From JASHVB01 sp035486135 (GTDB taxonomy: Bacteria > Pseudomonadota > Alphaproteobacteria > Acetobacterales > Acetobacteraceae), in assembly GCA_035486135.1 (NCBI GenBank), contig DATHNI010000396.1, positions 1 to 11,103 of the forward strand: DNA of 11,103 nucleotides, written 5' to 3'. Made by a program: the position numbers and the translations under genes. This document shows positions 1 through 6,565 of this stretch, piece after piece. The stretch's first letter is position 1. Each line of letters opens with the position of its first letter. The notes below the pieces were generated by a model that worked only from the letters and a program-made list of their open reading frames with translations, was not told the DNA's origin and did no database searches.

Positions 1-141
1 CCAGTGCAGACATTGCTCGACTATCTTGAGGCGGGCGACACGATCAACGACTTCCTTGACGGGTTCCCGTCGGTGACCAGGGCGCAGGTCGTGACGTTCC
101 TCGAGCAGGCGAAAGACCGTCTGGTTGAATCGGTCGATTGA
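1..141 (+). CDS. DUF433 family protein, antitoxin-like, C-terminal part (5' end outside window)
   Basis: An open frame enters from the left edge and ends with TGA at 139-141, giving 46 residues. The visible part reads LLDYLEAGDTINDFLDGF, then PSVTRAQVVTFLEQA. This is the usual C-terminal helical half of DUF433 proteins (a G-D-x-I-x-x-F-L segment, then F-P-S-V-x-R-x-Q). DUF433 proteins are small DNA-binding-like proteins commonly encoded just upstream of a DUF5615 PIN-like protein and regarded as antitoxins; that pairing is seen here. The stop overlaps the TTG start of the next gene (TTGA), which implies translational coupling. The N-terminal helix-turn-helix part lies outside the window, so its integrity cannot be judged. 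Family assignment is from recalled family patterns. Confidence 0.8.
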   Translation, partial: PVQTLLDYLEAGDTINDFLDGFPSVTRAQVVTFLEQAKDRLVESVD

Positions 142-492
142 CAGTCTTTCTGGACGAGTGCGTCGATCGTCGATTGGCGCGTGACATCGTCGGTCACGAG
201 GTTGAGACGGCACGCGCTATGGGCGGGACGACGATCTCCAACGGCAGACTTCTGGCGCTTGCGTCGCAACACTTCGATGTTTTCGTGACGGTGGATCGCA
301 ATCTGTCATTCCAGCAGAATCTACCATCGTTCTCCATCGCGGTCATCGCTGCGGGCGAAGGCCAACCGGCTTGCCGATCTCAGGCCGTTGGTCCCGAACT
401 TACTCGCGGCGATCGATTCCAGCCGAGATCGCAACGATTGTTGGCAATTGACCGGCTCCAAAGAAATCCTCGCAGCCCGGTTCGATCCGTAG
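138..492 (+). pseudogene. DUF5615 PIN-like protein (toxin-like), frameshifted
   Basis: The reading starts at TTG 138, overlapping the stop of the DUF433 gene. It gives MTVFLDECVDRRLARDIVG and, around residues 46-57, FDVFVTVDRNLS, the two acidic blocks expected for the DUF5615 PIN-like fold (D6/E7, D53). After Ile70 (base 347) the frame runs into unrelated sequence. From base 349, in the +1 frame, the expected C-terminus resumes as LRAKANRLADLRPLVPNLLA and ends at TAG 490-492. Rejoined, the product is about 117 residues, normal for the family. One base too many (or two missing) near 348 therefore breaks the gene. As read, the product runs on to base 761 with a foreign, Ala/Pro-rich tail antisense to priA. 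Such proteins are proposed RNase toxins of DUF433 pairs. Inactivation, programmed frameshifting and sequencing error are all possible. Confidence 0.8.
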
Positions 493-501
493 AGGCACCG
501 G

Positions 502-2907
502 CTACAGAAACGACACCGGATCGACATCGACATCCACCCGCCCGCCGCGCGGCACCGGCACCTTGGCCAGCCAGGCGCGCAGGATCGGCTGCACCGCCAC
601 GTCGCGCCGGGTCTTCAGCAGCAATCGCCGCCGGTGCCGCCCGCGCAGGATGGCCAGCGGCGCCGGCGCCGGCCCCAGCACCTCCAATCCGTCGCCATAC
701 GGCGCCGCCCGCCCGAGATCGCGCGCCAGCGCATCCGCAGCCAGCGCCGAGTCAGCGCTGACGATCAGTGCCGCCAGCCTTCCATAGGGCGGCCAGTGGC
801 CGGGGCGGCGCTGGGCGGCCTCGCTCGCCATGAACCCCGCCAAGTCGCCGGCCACCAGCGCCTGCATCACCGGATGCTCCGGGGAGAACGTTTGCAGCAG
901 CACCCGCCCCGGCGCCTCTGCCCGCCCGGCGCGGCCGGCCACCTGGTGCAGCAACTGCACGGTACGTTCCGCCGCGCGCAGGTCGCCGCCGGCCAGGCCA
1001 AGGTCAGCGTCCACCACCCCCACCAGCGTCAGATGCGGAAAGTGCCAGCCCTTGGCGACGATCTGGGTGCCGATGATCAGGTCCACCTCGCGCGCCTCGA
1101 TCGCCCGGGACGCCTCCGCGGCGGCATGTGGGCCGGGCATCGTGTCGCTTGCCATCACCAGGCGCCGGGCCTCCGGGAACAGCGCCGCCGCCTCCTCGGT
1201 GATCCTTTCGACGCCGGGACCGACCGCGGTCAGGCTGTTGGCGGCGCCGCAGGCGGGGCATTCCTCCGGGATCGGCACCGCGTGGCCGCAATGGTGGCAC
1301 TGCAACTCGCGCCGCGTGCGATGCTCTACCAGCCACGCGGTGCAGTTCGGGCACTGCATGCGGTGGCCGCAGTGCCGGCACAGCGTCAGCGGTGCATACC
1401 CCCTGCGGTTCAGGAACAGCATCGCCTGTTCCCCGCGCGCCAGCGTCTCCCGCACCGCCCCGATCAGCGGCGGCGCCAGGAAGTGGCCCCGCGCTGGCGG
1501 CGTCTCCCGCATGTCGATCGCCGCCACGTGCGGCAGCAGAGCGCCGGCATGCCGGACCGGCAGCGTCAGCCGGGCGTAGCGGCCGGCTTCCACGTTCGCC
1601 ACCGTCTCCAGGCTGGGCGTCGCCGACACCAACACCGCCGGCGCGGCGCAGAGGCGCGCGCGCACCACCGCCATGTCGCGGGCGTGGTAGACCACGCCCT
1701 CCTCCTGCTTGAATGCCGTCTCGTGCTCCTCATCCACCACGACCAGCCCCAGGTCGGGGAACGGGAGGAAAAGCGCCGAGCGCGCGCCCACCACCACCGG
1801 CGCCGCGCCCTCCGCCACCGCCCGCCAGGTAGTCCGCCGCACCCGCGAGGTCAGGTCGGAGTGCCACACCGCGGGCGCCACGCCGAAGCGGCGCTCGAAC
1901 CGCTCCAGCCATTGCGATGACAGGGCGATCTCCGGCAGCAGCACCAGCGCCTGCCGCCGTTGCCGGAGGCATTCGGCAACGGCTTCCAGGTAGACCTCGG
2001 TCTTGCCGGAGCCGGTGACGCCGTCCAGCAACGTAACGGAGAAGGCGCGCGCTGCGACCGATGCACGCAGGAAAGCCGCGGCCGCCTCCTGGTCGGCCGA
2101 CAGCACGCTGCCGGGATAGTCCGGGTTGGGGATGGCGAAGGGTGCCGCGTGGGACAGCGTTGCGGGAACCAGCAGACCGGCGTCCGCCATGCCGCGCAGC
2201 ACGCCACCGCCCACGCTGGCGGCGCGGGCCAGGTCCGCGGGGGTGCGTGGCTGCGATTGCGTCAGCGCTTCGATCACCCGCCGGCGTGCGTCGGTCAGGC
2301 GGGCCTCGTCCGGACGCGGATCGGCAAGCCGCCAGCCCATCGTTGGGCCCGGCGCGGCGCGGTTCACCCGCAATGCCATCGCCATCACGTCGCCAGGCGG
2401 CGACAGCGTGTAGGCCGCCATCCAGTCCACCAGCCGCCGCAGGTCCTCGCGCATCGGCGGCGTGTCGACCAGTCCGATCAGCGGTTTCAGCTTGTGGTCG
2501 GGGACGGCGCCTGTCTCCGAATACGAGGTGGAATGAGCATCGGGCAGGGGAAGCAAAAGAAGTTCTCCCCCTCCCCTTGAGGGCTTGGGCCGCGAAGCGG
2601 ACCAAGGTTGGGGGGAGGGGTGCGAACCGGCAACTGCCGGCGGAGGTTCGCACCCCTTCCCCCAGCCTTGGTCCGCTTCGCGGCCCAAGCCCTCAAGGGG
2701 AGGGGGAGTCCCTTTGCCCTGCAGCGGCGCATCCCACACCACCCCCAGCTCCTCGCGCCGGTTCAGCGGCACCAGCACCACGTCGCCGGGCCGCGGATCG
2801 CAATCCGGCGGCACGCGGTAGTCGAACGGGCCAGGAAAGGGGTAAGCCAGCAGCACCGGCACCCGCCGGATGACCTCCACGCTTCGCTTTCGATCCGCCC
2901 CCGCCAT
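502..2907 (-). CDS. priA: primosomal protein N' (replication restart helicase PriA)
   Basis: 801 residues. PriA is a 3'-5' superfamily 2 DNA helicase that recognises stalled forks and loads DnaB. Visible parts in order: 3'-end-binding domain (about 10-180), Walker A GVTGSGKT (296-303), DEEH box (392-395), SATPS (428-432), a zinc-binding region with all eight cysteines (510, 513, 519, 522, 537, 540, 550, 553), GTQIVAKG (613-620) and HQVAGRAGR (654-662), then the C-terminal domain to TAG at 502-504. All catalytic motifs are intact. The family is usually about 730 residues; the excess is an insert of about 70 residues after VVWDAP, of which 67-115 are encoded by a 144-bp palindrome. The ATG at 2907 is chosen because PriA homology begins shortly after it; no strong ribosome site is visible, and a GTG at 2880 is an alternative. 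The frame stays open upstream to 4638, but that is antisense to the next three genes. Divergent from tal, 99 bp apart. Confidence 0.95.
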   Translation of the reverse strand: MAGADRKRSVEVIRRVPVLLAYPFPGPFDYRVPPDCDPRPGDVVLVPLNRREELGVVWDAPLQGKGTPPPLEGLGREADQGWGKGCEPPPAVAGSHPSPQPWSASRPKPSRGGGELLLLPLPDAHSTSYSETGAVPDHKLKPLIGLVDTPPMREDLRRLVDWMAAYTLSPPGDVMAMALRVNRAAPGPTMGWRLADPRPDEARLTDARRRVIEALTQSQPRTPADLARAASVGGGVLRGMADAGLLVPATLSHAAPFAIPNPDYPGSVLSADQEAAAAFLRASVAARAFSVTLLDGVTGSGKTEVYLEAVAECLRQRRQALVLLPEIALSSQWLERFERRFGVAPAVWHSDLTSRVRRTTWRAVAEGAAPVVVGARSALFLPFPDLGLVVVDEEHETAFKQEEGVVYHARDMAVVRARLCAAPAVLVSATPSLETVANVEAGRYARLTLPVRHAGALLPHVAAIDMRETPPARGHFLAPPLIGAVRETLARGEQAMLFLNRRGYAPLTLCRHCGHRMQCPNCTAWLVEHRTRRELQCHHCGHAVPIPEECPACGAANSLTAVGPGVERITEEAAALFPEARRLVMASDTMPGPHAAAEASRAIEAREVDLIIGTQIVAKGWHFPHLTLVGVVDADLGLAGGDLRAAERTVQLLHQVAGRAGRAEAPGRVLLQTFSPEHPVMQALVAGDLAGFMASEAAQRRPGHWPPYGRLAALIVSADSALAADALARDLGRAAPYGDGLEVLGPAPAPLAILRGRHRRRLLLKTRRDVAVQPILRAWLAKVPVPRGGRVDVDVDPVSFL
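2565..2708. repeat. 144-bp palindromic element inserted in frame in priA
   Basis: Two 64-bp arms (2565-2628 and 2645-2708) are reverse complements with two mismatches, around a 16-base loop that itself holds a small hairpin (CCGGCA...TGCCGG). The arms begin CTCCCCCTCCCCTTGAGGG. Length 144 is a multiple of three, and no stop codon arises in the priA frame. It encodes priA residues 67-115, rich in Gly, Pro, Ser and charged residues. It falls in the loop of the 3'-end-binding domain between the strand ending VVWDAP and the segment DHKLKPLIG; Escherichia coli PriA has only a short loop there. This resembles the principle of the Rickettsia palindromic elements (RPE) found inside genes, but no sequence relation is claimed. 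Confidence 0.9.
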
Positions 2908-2917
2908 CCTATATGAT
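2889..2917 (+). promoter_or_regulatory. possible promoter for the tal-DUF484-xerC cluster
   Basis: TATGAT at 2912-2917 resembles a -10 box. A weak -35 (TTCGAT, 2889-2894) lies 17 bases upstream, inside the first codons of priA. The 99-bp gap between the two divergent starts must hold the promoters of both transcription units. No operator-like repeat is evident in it. Weak, based on consensus matching by eye. Confidence 0.2.
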
Positions 2918-3006
2918 CCGTACCACCCGAAACCGACCGAGCCCCCCGACCTTCTCAACCGAGCGGCGCCTGATCCCCAGGCGTAGCCGCAAAACGGAGC
3001 GATGGC

Positions 3007-3663
3007 ATGAAGTTCTTTGTCGATACCGCTGACACGGCGGAGATCAAGTCGCTTGCCTCCAGCGGCTTGCTCGACGGAGTCACCACCAACCCGTCCCTGG
3101 TCGCCAAGACTGGCAGGAAGTTCCTGGACGTGCTGGCGGACATCTGCGCCGTCGTGCCCGGCCCGGTCAGCGCCGAGGTCGCCGCCACCGACTTCGACGG
3201 CATGATGGCCGAGGCGCGCGTGGTGCGCGCCGTCGCCAAGAACATCGCGGTGAAAGTGCCGCTGACGCCGGACGGGCTGCGCGCCTGCCGCCGGCTGACC
3301 GACGACGGCGCCATGGTCAATGTGACGCTGTGCTTTTCCGCCGCGCAGGCGATCCTGGCTGCCAAGGCCGGCGCCACCTTCGTCAGCCCCTTCGTCGGCC
3401 GGCTGGACGACATCGGCGACCACGGCATGTCGCTGATCGCCGACATCGTGCAGATTTTCCGCAACTACCCGGCATTCAAGACCGAGGTCCTGGTCGCCTC
3501 GGTGCGCAGCCCGCTGCACGTGGTCGAGGCCGGCAAGATCGGCGCCCATATCGCCACGCTGCCACCGGCGGTGCTGCGCTCGCTGTTCAATCATCCGCTG
3601 ACCGACAAGGGCCTGGCGACCTTCCTGGCCGACTGGGCGAAGACCGGCCAGCACATCGCCTGA
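3007..3663 (+). CDS. tal: transaldolase / fructose-6-phosphate aldolase family protein
   Basis: 218 residues, a complete small single-domain class I aldolase of the TalC/FSA/MipB subfamily, a cytosolic (beta/alpha)8 barrel. Visible landmarks are MKFFVDTADTAEIK at the start, GVTTNPSL (24-31), the Schiff-base lysine K83 in AVKVPLT, T107, and VSPFVGRLDD (126-135). Two residues tell the activities apart. E. coli FsaA has Gln59 and Tyr131, whereas transaldolases of this group have Glu and Phe; here they are E57 and F129. I therefore infer transaldolase activity (C3 dihydroxyacetone transfer between sugar phosphates, pentose phosphate pathway) rather than fructose-6-phosphate aldolase. GGAG at 2996-2999, 7 bases before the ATG, supports the start; an ATG at 3002 hits a stop after two codons. 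First gene of the cluster with DUF484 (9-bp gap) and xerC. Confidence 0.93.
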   Translation: MKFFVDTADTAEIKSLASSGLLDGVTTNPSLVAKTGRKFLDVLADICAVVPGPVSAEVAATDFDGMMAEARVVRAVAKNIAVKVPLTPDGLRACRRLTDDGAMVNVTLCFSAAQAILAAKAGATFVSPFVGRLDDIGDHGMSLIADIVQIFRNYPAFKTEVLVASVRSPLHVVEAGKIGAHIATLPPAVLRSLFNHPLTDKGLATFLADWAKTGQHIA

Positions 3664-3672
3664 ACCGGCCGG

Positions 3673-4317
3673 ATGACCCTTCCATTGCTGCAGCCCGGCG
3701 AGTCGGAGGCCGCGCTCGTCGAGGCGTTCCTGCGCGCCCATCCGACCTGGCTGGCGGAGCACCCCGGGCTCTATCGGCTGCTGGCCCCGCCGGTGCGGGT
3801 GCACGGCGAGCAATTGGCGGACCACATGGCGGCGATGGTGCATGCCGAGCGCGCCCACGCCGCGGCGATGGCGGAGCGGGCCGATAACGTCCTGGCTGCC
3901 GGCCGCGCCGCCGCGGGCCTCGCCGCGCGCGTCCAGGAGGCGGTACTGGCGCTGCTGCGGTCTGCCGATCCGGTTGACTGCATCGGCCACGAGATGCCCG
4001 GCATCCTGGGCGTCGATGCGGTGCATTTGTGCCTGGAGGCGCTGCATCCCGGCGCCCGGCCGCTGCCGCAAGGCACGGTCGCAAGATTGCTGGAGGGGCG
4101 ACAGGTGCTGTTCCGGGAGGTCGCCACCGACGCCCGCCTGCTGCACGCCGAGGCGGCCGGCCTCGCCGGGCATGACGCGCTGGCGCTGGTGCCGGGCGAG
4201 GGGTCCCCGGCATTGCTGGCACTTTTGGCGCGCGATCCCTGGGCGCTGGACCCGGGGCAGGGGGCCGGTGCCCTGGCCTTCCTCGGCCGCGCGGTCGCCG
4301 CGGCCCTCGGGCGCTGA
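3673..4317 (+). CDS. DUF484 family protein (GAF-like fold)
   Basis: 214 residues. The N-terminal block VEAFLRAHPTWLAEHPGLYR (16-35) is the DUF484 signature, like FLRRHPDFF in the E. coli homologue YigA. It is followed by an Ala-rich helical linker (about 45-95) and a GAF-like domain (about 97-212) with the segment ILGVDAVHLCLEAL. No signal peptide or membrane segment is seen. The biochemical role of the family is unknown. Its members recur next to xerC (dapF-yigA-xerC in enterobacteria), and xerC follows here too. The ATG lies 9 bases after the tal stop with no clear ribosome site, suggesting coupling to tal translation. The stop codon (4315-4317) directly abuts a 322-bp palindromic element that separates it from xerC. 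Confidence 0.85.
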   Translation: MTLPLLQPGESEAALVEAFLRAHPTWLAEHPGLYRLLAPPVRVHGEQLADHMAAMVHAERAHAAAMAERADNVLAAGRAAAGLAARVQEAVLALLRSADPVDCIGHEMPGILGVDAVHLCLEALHPGARPLPQGTVARLLEGRQVLFREVATDARLLHAEAAGLAGHDALALVPGEGSPALLALLARDPWALDPGQGAGALAFLGRAVAAALGR

Positions 4318-4639
4318 CATGATGTGCGGCGCGGAGAAAGCGCCAGGGGCTCTGCCCCTGGACCCCGACAGGGGGCTTTGCCCCCTGAACCCCCAGCAAA
4401 GGCAGTGCCTTTGCAATCCATTCGTTGGAGCGGGTGGAGGGGACGGGGGATTCCGCCGTCGCGTCCGCGGCAGACCCACGGTCTGCCGCGGACGCGACGG
4501 CGGAAGCCCCCGCCCCCTCCACCCACTCCAACGGAAGGGTTCCAAGGGCTCCGCCCTTGGCGGGGATCCAAGGGGCAGAGCCCCTTGGTGGGGGTTCGGG
4601 GGCAAAGCTCCCGACACTTCCTCCCCGCGGCACACCATG
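4318..4639. repeat. 322-bp compound mega-palindrome between DUF484 and xerC
   Basis: The ends are inverted copies: CATGATGTGCGGCGCGGAG at 4318-4336 matches the reverse complement of 4621-4639 at 16 of 19 positions. Between them lie seven hairpins in mirror order. Left: 4343-4361 (CCAGGGGC/GCCCCTGG), 4369-4387 (CAGGGGGC/GCCCCCTG), 4396-4414 (GCAAAGGC/GCCTTTGC). Centre: a long stem, 4425-4531. Right: 4542-4560 (CCAAGGGC/GCCCTTGG), 4568-4588 (CCAAGGGGC/GCCCCTTGG), 4597-4613 (one mismatch). Each small stem has a 3-base loop. The element starts on the base after the DUF484 stop and ends 20 bp before the xerC ATG, so it looks inserted into a once-tight operon. GGGGC-rich hairpin arrays of this kind are, from memory, common in this bacterial group. 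Confidence 0.88.
4425..4531. repeat. central long hairpin of the mega-palindrome
   Basis: Two 52-bp arms (4425-4476 and 4480-4531) are reverse complements with three mismatches around a 3-base loop (CAC). The arms begin TTGGAGCGGGTGGAGGGG and end in CCGCGGCAGACC. In RNA this would be an extremely stable rod. On DNA it is a candidate cruciform and a barrier to polymerase. There is no T-tract on either strand, so it is not a classical intrinsic terminator, though it could weaken read-through from DUF484 into xerC. Confidence 0.9.
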
Positions 4640-4659
4640 CCATCGACCGAGGCCCACTG

Positions 4660-5571
4660 ATGCTCGCCGACGCGGCCCGGGTGGCGTTCCTGGACTGGCT
4701 TGGCCAGGAGCGCCGGGCGTCGCCGCTAACGGTCGAAGCCTACGGCACCGACGTCGCCGCCTTCCTCGGCTTCCTGACCCAGCATCTGGGAGGCGAGCCG
4801 GACCTGGGGGCGCTCGCGGCGCTGCGGCCGGCCGACTTCCGTGCCTGGCTGGCCGCGCAGGCGGCGGACGGCGCGATCAACGCAACGCGGGCTCGGCACC
4901 TGGCGGCGGTGCGCACCTTCTTCCGCTGGCTGGCTCGCCGGCAGGGCGTGGACAACCCCTCGGTTAAACTAATCGCCTCGCCGCGGGCGAAGCGCCCGGT
5001 GCCGAAAGCGCTGACCCCGGCCCACGCCCGCGCCGTCGCCGAGGAAGCCGGCGAGGCATCCGACCGCGCCTTGGTGCAGGCGCGAGACGAGGCCCTGTTC
5101 ACCTTGCTCTACGGTAGTGGCCTGCGCATCGCTGAGGCACTGGCGCTCAATGTGCGCGACGCGCCACTGCCCGGGACCGATGGGATGCTGCGCGTAACGG
5201 GCAAGGGATCAAAGCAGCGGGTCGTGCCAGTGCTGCCGGCGGTGCGCGAGGCGATCGCCGCATGGCTGGCGCTGCACCCAGACCCGCAGCCGGATGCGCC
5301 ACTGTTCGTCGGCGTGCGCGGCGCACGGCTGGACCCGGCGGTGGCGCAGCGCACGATGCGGTTGTTCCGCCGCCTGCGCGGGATGCCGGAACATGCGACG
5401 CCGCACGCGTTGCGTCACTCGTTCGCCACCCATCTGCTGGACGGCGGCGCGGACCTGCGGTCGATCCAGGAGTTGCTGGGTCACGCCAGCCTGTCCACCA
5501 CGCAGCGCTACACCAGCGTGGAGACGGCGCGGCTGATGGAAGTCTGGCGCAAAGCGCATCCGCGCGCCTGA
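4660..5571 (+). CDS. xerC: tyrosine recombinase XerC
   Basis: 303 residues, the normal XerC length. XerC works with XerD at the dif site near the terminus to resolve chromosome dimers at division. The N-terminal SAM-like core-binding domain spans about 3-110, with SPLTVEAYGTDVAAFLGFL-like helices. The catalytic domain (about 115-300) has the full active site: R156 (GSGLRIAEA), K182 (TGKGSKQR), H249 and R252 (HALRHSFATH), H275 (LLGHASLSTTQ) and nucleophile Y284 (QRYTSV). The ATG at 4660 is chosen because GAGG at 4649-4652 lies 7 bases upstream and homology begins at once. The frame stays open back to 4324 through the palindromic element, but that extension has no domain and is not expected to be translated. 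XerC rather than XerD is favoured by the DUF484 neighbour. Convergent with the frameshifted gene downstream. Confidence 0.93.
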   Translation: MLADAARVAFLDWLGQERRASPLTVEAYGTDVAAFLGFLTQHLGGEPDLGALAALRPADFRAWLAAQAADGAINATRARHLAAVRTFFRWLARRQGVDNPSVKLIASPRAKRPVPKALTPAHARAVAEEAGEASDRALVQARDEALFTLLYGSGLRIAEALALNVRDAPLPGTDGMLRVTGKGSKQRVVPVLPAVREAIAAWLALHPDPQPDAPLFVGVRGARLDPAVAQRTMRLFRRLRGMPEHATPHALRHSFATHLLDGGADLRSIQELLGHASLSTTQRYTSVETARLMEVWRKAHPRA

Positions 5572-5594
5572 CAACGCCGCCCCCGCGGGGCCGA

Positions 5595-5735
5595 TCAGCC
5601 TGCTCCCCGTCGCCGTCCGTCCCCGCAGAATCCGCCGCTGCTCATCCCGCCGGACGTGCAACTGCTCATCCCGCCAGACGCGCCGCTGCTCATCGCGCCG
5701 AATCCGCCGCCGCTCATGCCCCCCAAAACCCCACC
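5595..5735 (-). other. in-frame Gly/Met/Ser-rich tail after a TGA (possible small ORF from 5717)
   Basis: Directly after the TGA at 5736-5738 that ends the exported protein, the same frame continues for 46 codons to TGA 5595-5597. It reads GGVLGGMSGGGFGAMSSGAS and then repeats GGMSS with two cysteines. An ATG at 5717 would give a separate 40-residue product, with GAGGTGG about 12 bases upstream. It may be a former C-terminus lost by a stop mutation, a small gene, or chance coding of the tandem repeat. I see no decisive sign for any of these. Confidence 0.3.
5626..5724. repeat. 24-bp direct tandem repeat
   Basis: Three full 24-bp units lie head to tail (5638-5661, 5662-5685, 5686-5709). A half unit precedes them from 5626 and a degenerate one follows to 5724. 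The common core is CTGCTCATCCCGCC followed by a variable ten bases. On the - strand the units read as Gly-Gly-Met-Ser-Ser repeats, on the + strand as Leu-Leu-Ile-Pro-Pro repeats. The array fills most of the 164-bp gap (5572-5735) between xerC and the stop of the convergent gene. Confidence 0.8.
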
Positions 5736-6433
5736 TCAGTACGTGCTGCCGTCCGGAAAGACTGCTCGACCACGCACTGGAACGGTAATGGTGAAGGCTT
5801 CCGGGCCCGGCGCCACGCGGGGACTGCCGATCCGGAGGGCGGCATCGTACAACGTGAAGCTCGCCACCGTGGTGCCAAGACCATCCGGCGACGCCCCGGC
5901 AGTGCCGGCCATCGCCGCACCGCCGCCGGTGCCGCCGAGACTGATGGCGATCACGCCTGCGCCGCCTGTCCCCTGGCCGGGTTGATGGAGGCGGAGACCG
6001 AGCTGCTGAGGGTCGCCATCTCGGCGGCAGGAACGATGGTGGCGGGAACCGCGGTGCTGCCGCCGATCCCATCCCCGTCAACCAGATCTCCCACGGCGTA
6101 GAGGGCGAGATCCGACAGCAGCAGCACGATCGATTTCGAATCGGTCACCGCACCCGTGCCGCCTCGTGCGCGCGCGGCCTCGCACGTGGCGCCCGCCCCG
6201 GTCTCTCCGCCGCAGGCCAGTCCCAGTGTGAGCGATGCGATCGCTCCGGCAAACGGTGCAGCCTGGAATGACGTAGCGTCCGGGTTGCTCCCGGGTGCCG
6301 TCAATGTCGTGATGAACAATCCGTCCTGCTGGAAGATCGTGTCCAGCGTGCTGTTGAACACGATGCTGGACTGGGCACTTGCCTCACCGGTGGTTGCCAG
6401 CAGTGCCGCGAGAACCAGCAGGACCCGTCGCAT
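5736..6433 (-). pseudogene. exported protein of unknown function, one-base frameshift
   Basis: The start ATG at 6433 has a GAGAG ribosome-site candidate about 9 bases upstream. The protein begins with a clear Sec signal peptide (MRRVLLVLAALLATTGEASA, cleavage after ASA-20). The mature part (SSIVFNSTLDTIFQQDGLF, then ASLTLGL and SIVLLLSD) resembles beta-rich surface or anchor-type domains such as choice-of-anchor R; this is a loose resemblance only. The first frame stops at 5951 after SINPARG. One missing base in the C4 run at 5970-5973 (G4 in the sense strand) explains this, because the next frame continues as GTGGAGVIAISLGGTGGG and through FTLYDAALRIG to AVFPDGSTY and TGA 5736-5738. Rejoined, it is about 232 residues. 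No membrane anchor or sorting tail is seen. A short homopolymer suits phase variation, decay or a sequencing error. Confidence 0.65.
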
Positions 6434-6464
6434 GGTGAGACTCTCGGGTCAAATTTCAAATGTG

Positions 6465-6493
6465 ACGCTATGCCCGTCATGCGGAGTCGTCAA
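6465..6493 (-). promoter_or_regulatory. possible promoter of the exported-protein gene
   Basis: Reading on the - strand, TTGACG (6493-6488) is followed after 17 bases by TAGCGT (6470-6465). The -35 match is good (5 of 6), the -10 weak. The ATG at 6433 is about 31 bases further on. The leader contains an unusually AT-rich stretch, with TCAAAT repeated directly at 6449-6461 of the + strand. Assigned by eye. Confidence 0.35.
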
Positions 6494-6565
6494 CGAAACC
6501 CCGCGTCAGCGCGATTGCCTTACACCAACCGCCCGAAACCCTGACTCTCACTCTGATCGCACGTA

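Noticed and set aside
634..1920. Long + strand open frame
   Set aside because: It is the high-GC shadow of priA, with His/Arg/Gln-rich sequence and no recognisable domain, and it is fully antisense to conserved helicase motifs.
2908..4638. Open - strand extension of priA giving a 1378-residue protein
   Set aside because: It is antisense to tal, DUF484 and the palindrome and has no domain content; PriA homology starts near the ATG at 2907.
4318..4639. Mega-palindrome as an insertion sequence
   Set aside because: At 322 bp it has no coding potential for a transposase and no target duplication is visible; at most a non-autonomous element.
4324..4659. 112-residue N-terminal extension of XerC
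   Set aside because: It is a translation of the palindromic element; ATG 4660 has a GAGG site and gives the normal XerC length.
5626..5724. Tandem repeat as a CRISPR array
   Set aside because: Units are contiguous, with no unique spacers of 30 bp or more and no cas genes nearby; the same holds for the 18-bp array.
5656..5985. + strand Pro-rich ORF with LLIPPDA repeats
   Set aside because: It covers the tandem repeat and then runs antisense to the exported-protein gene; no ribosome site or homology seen.
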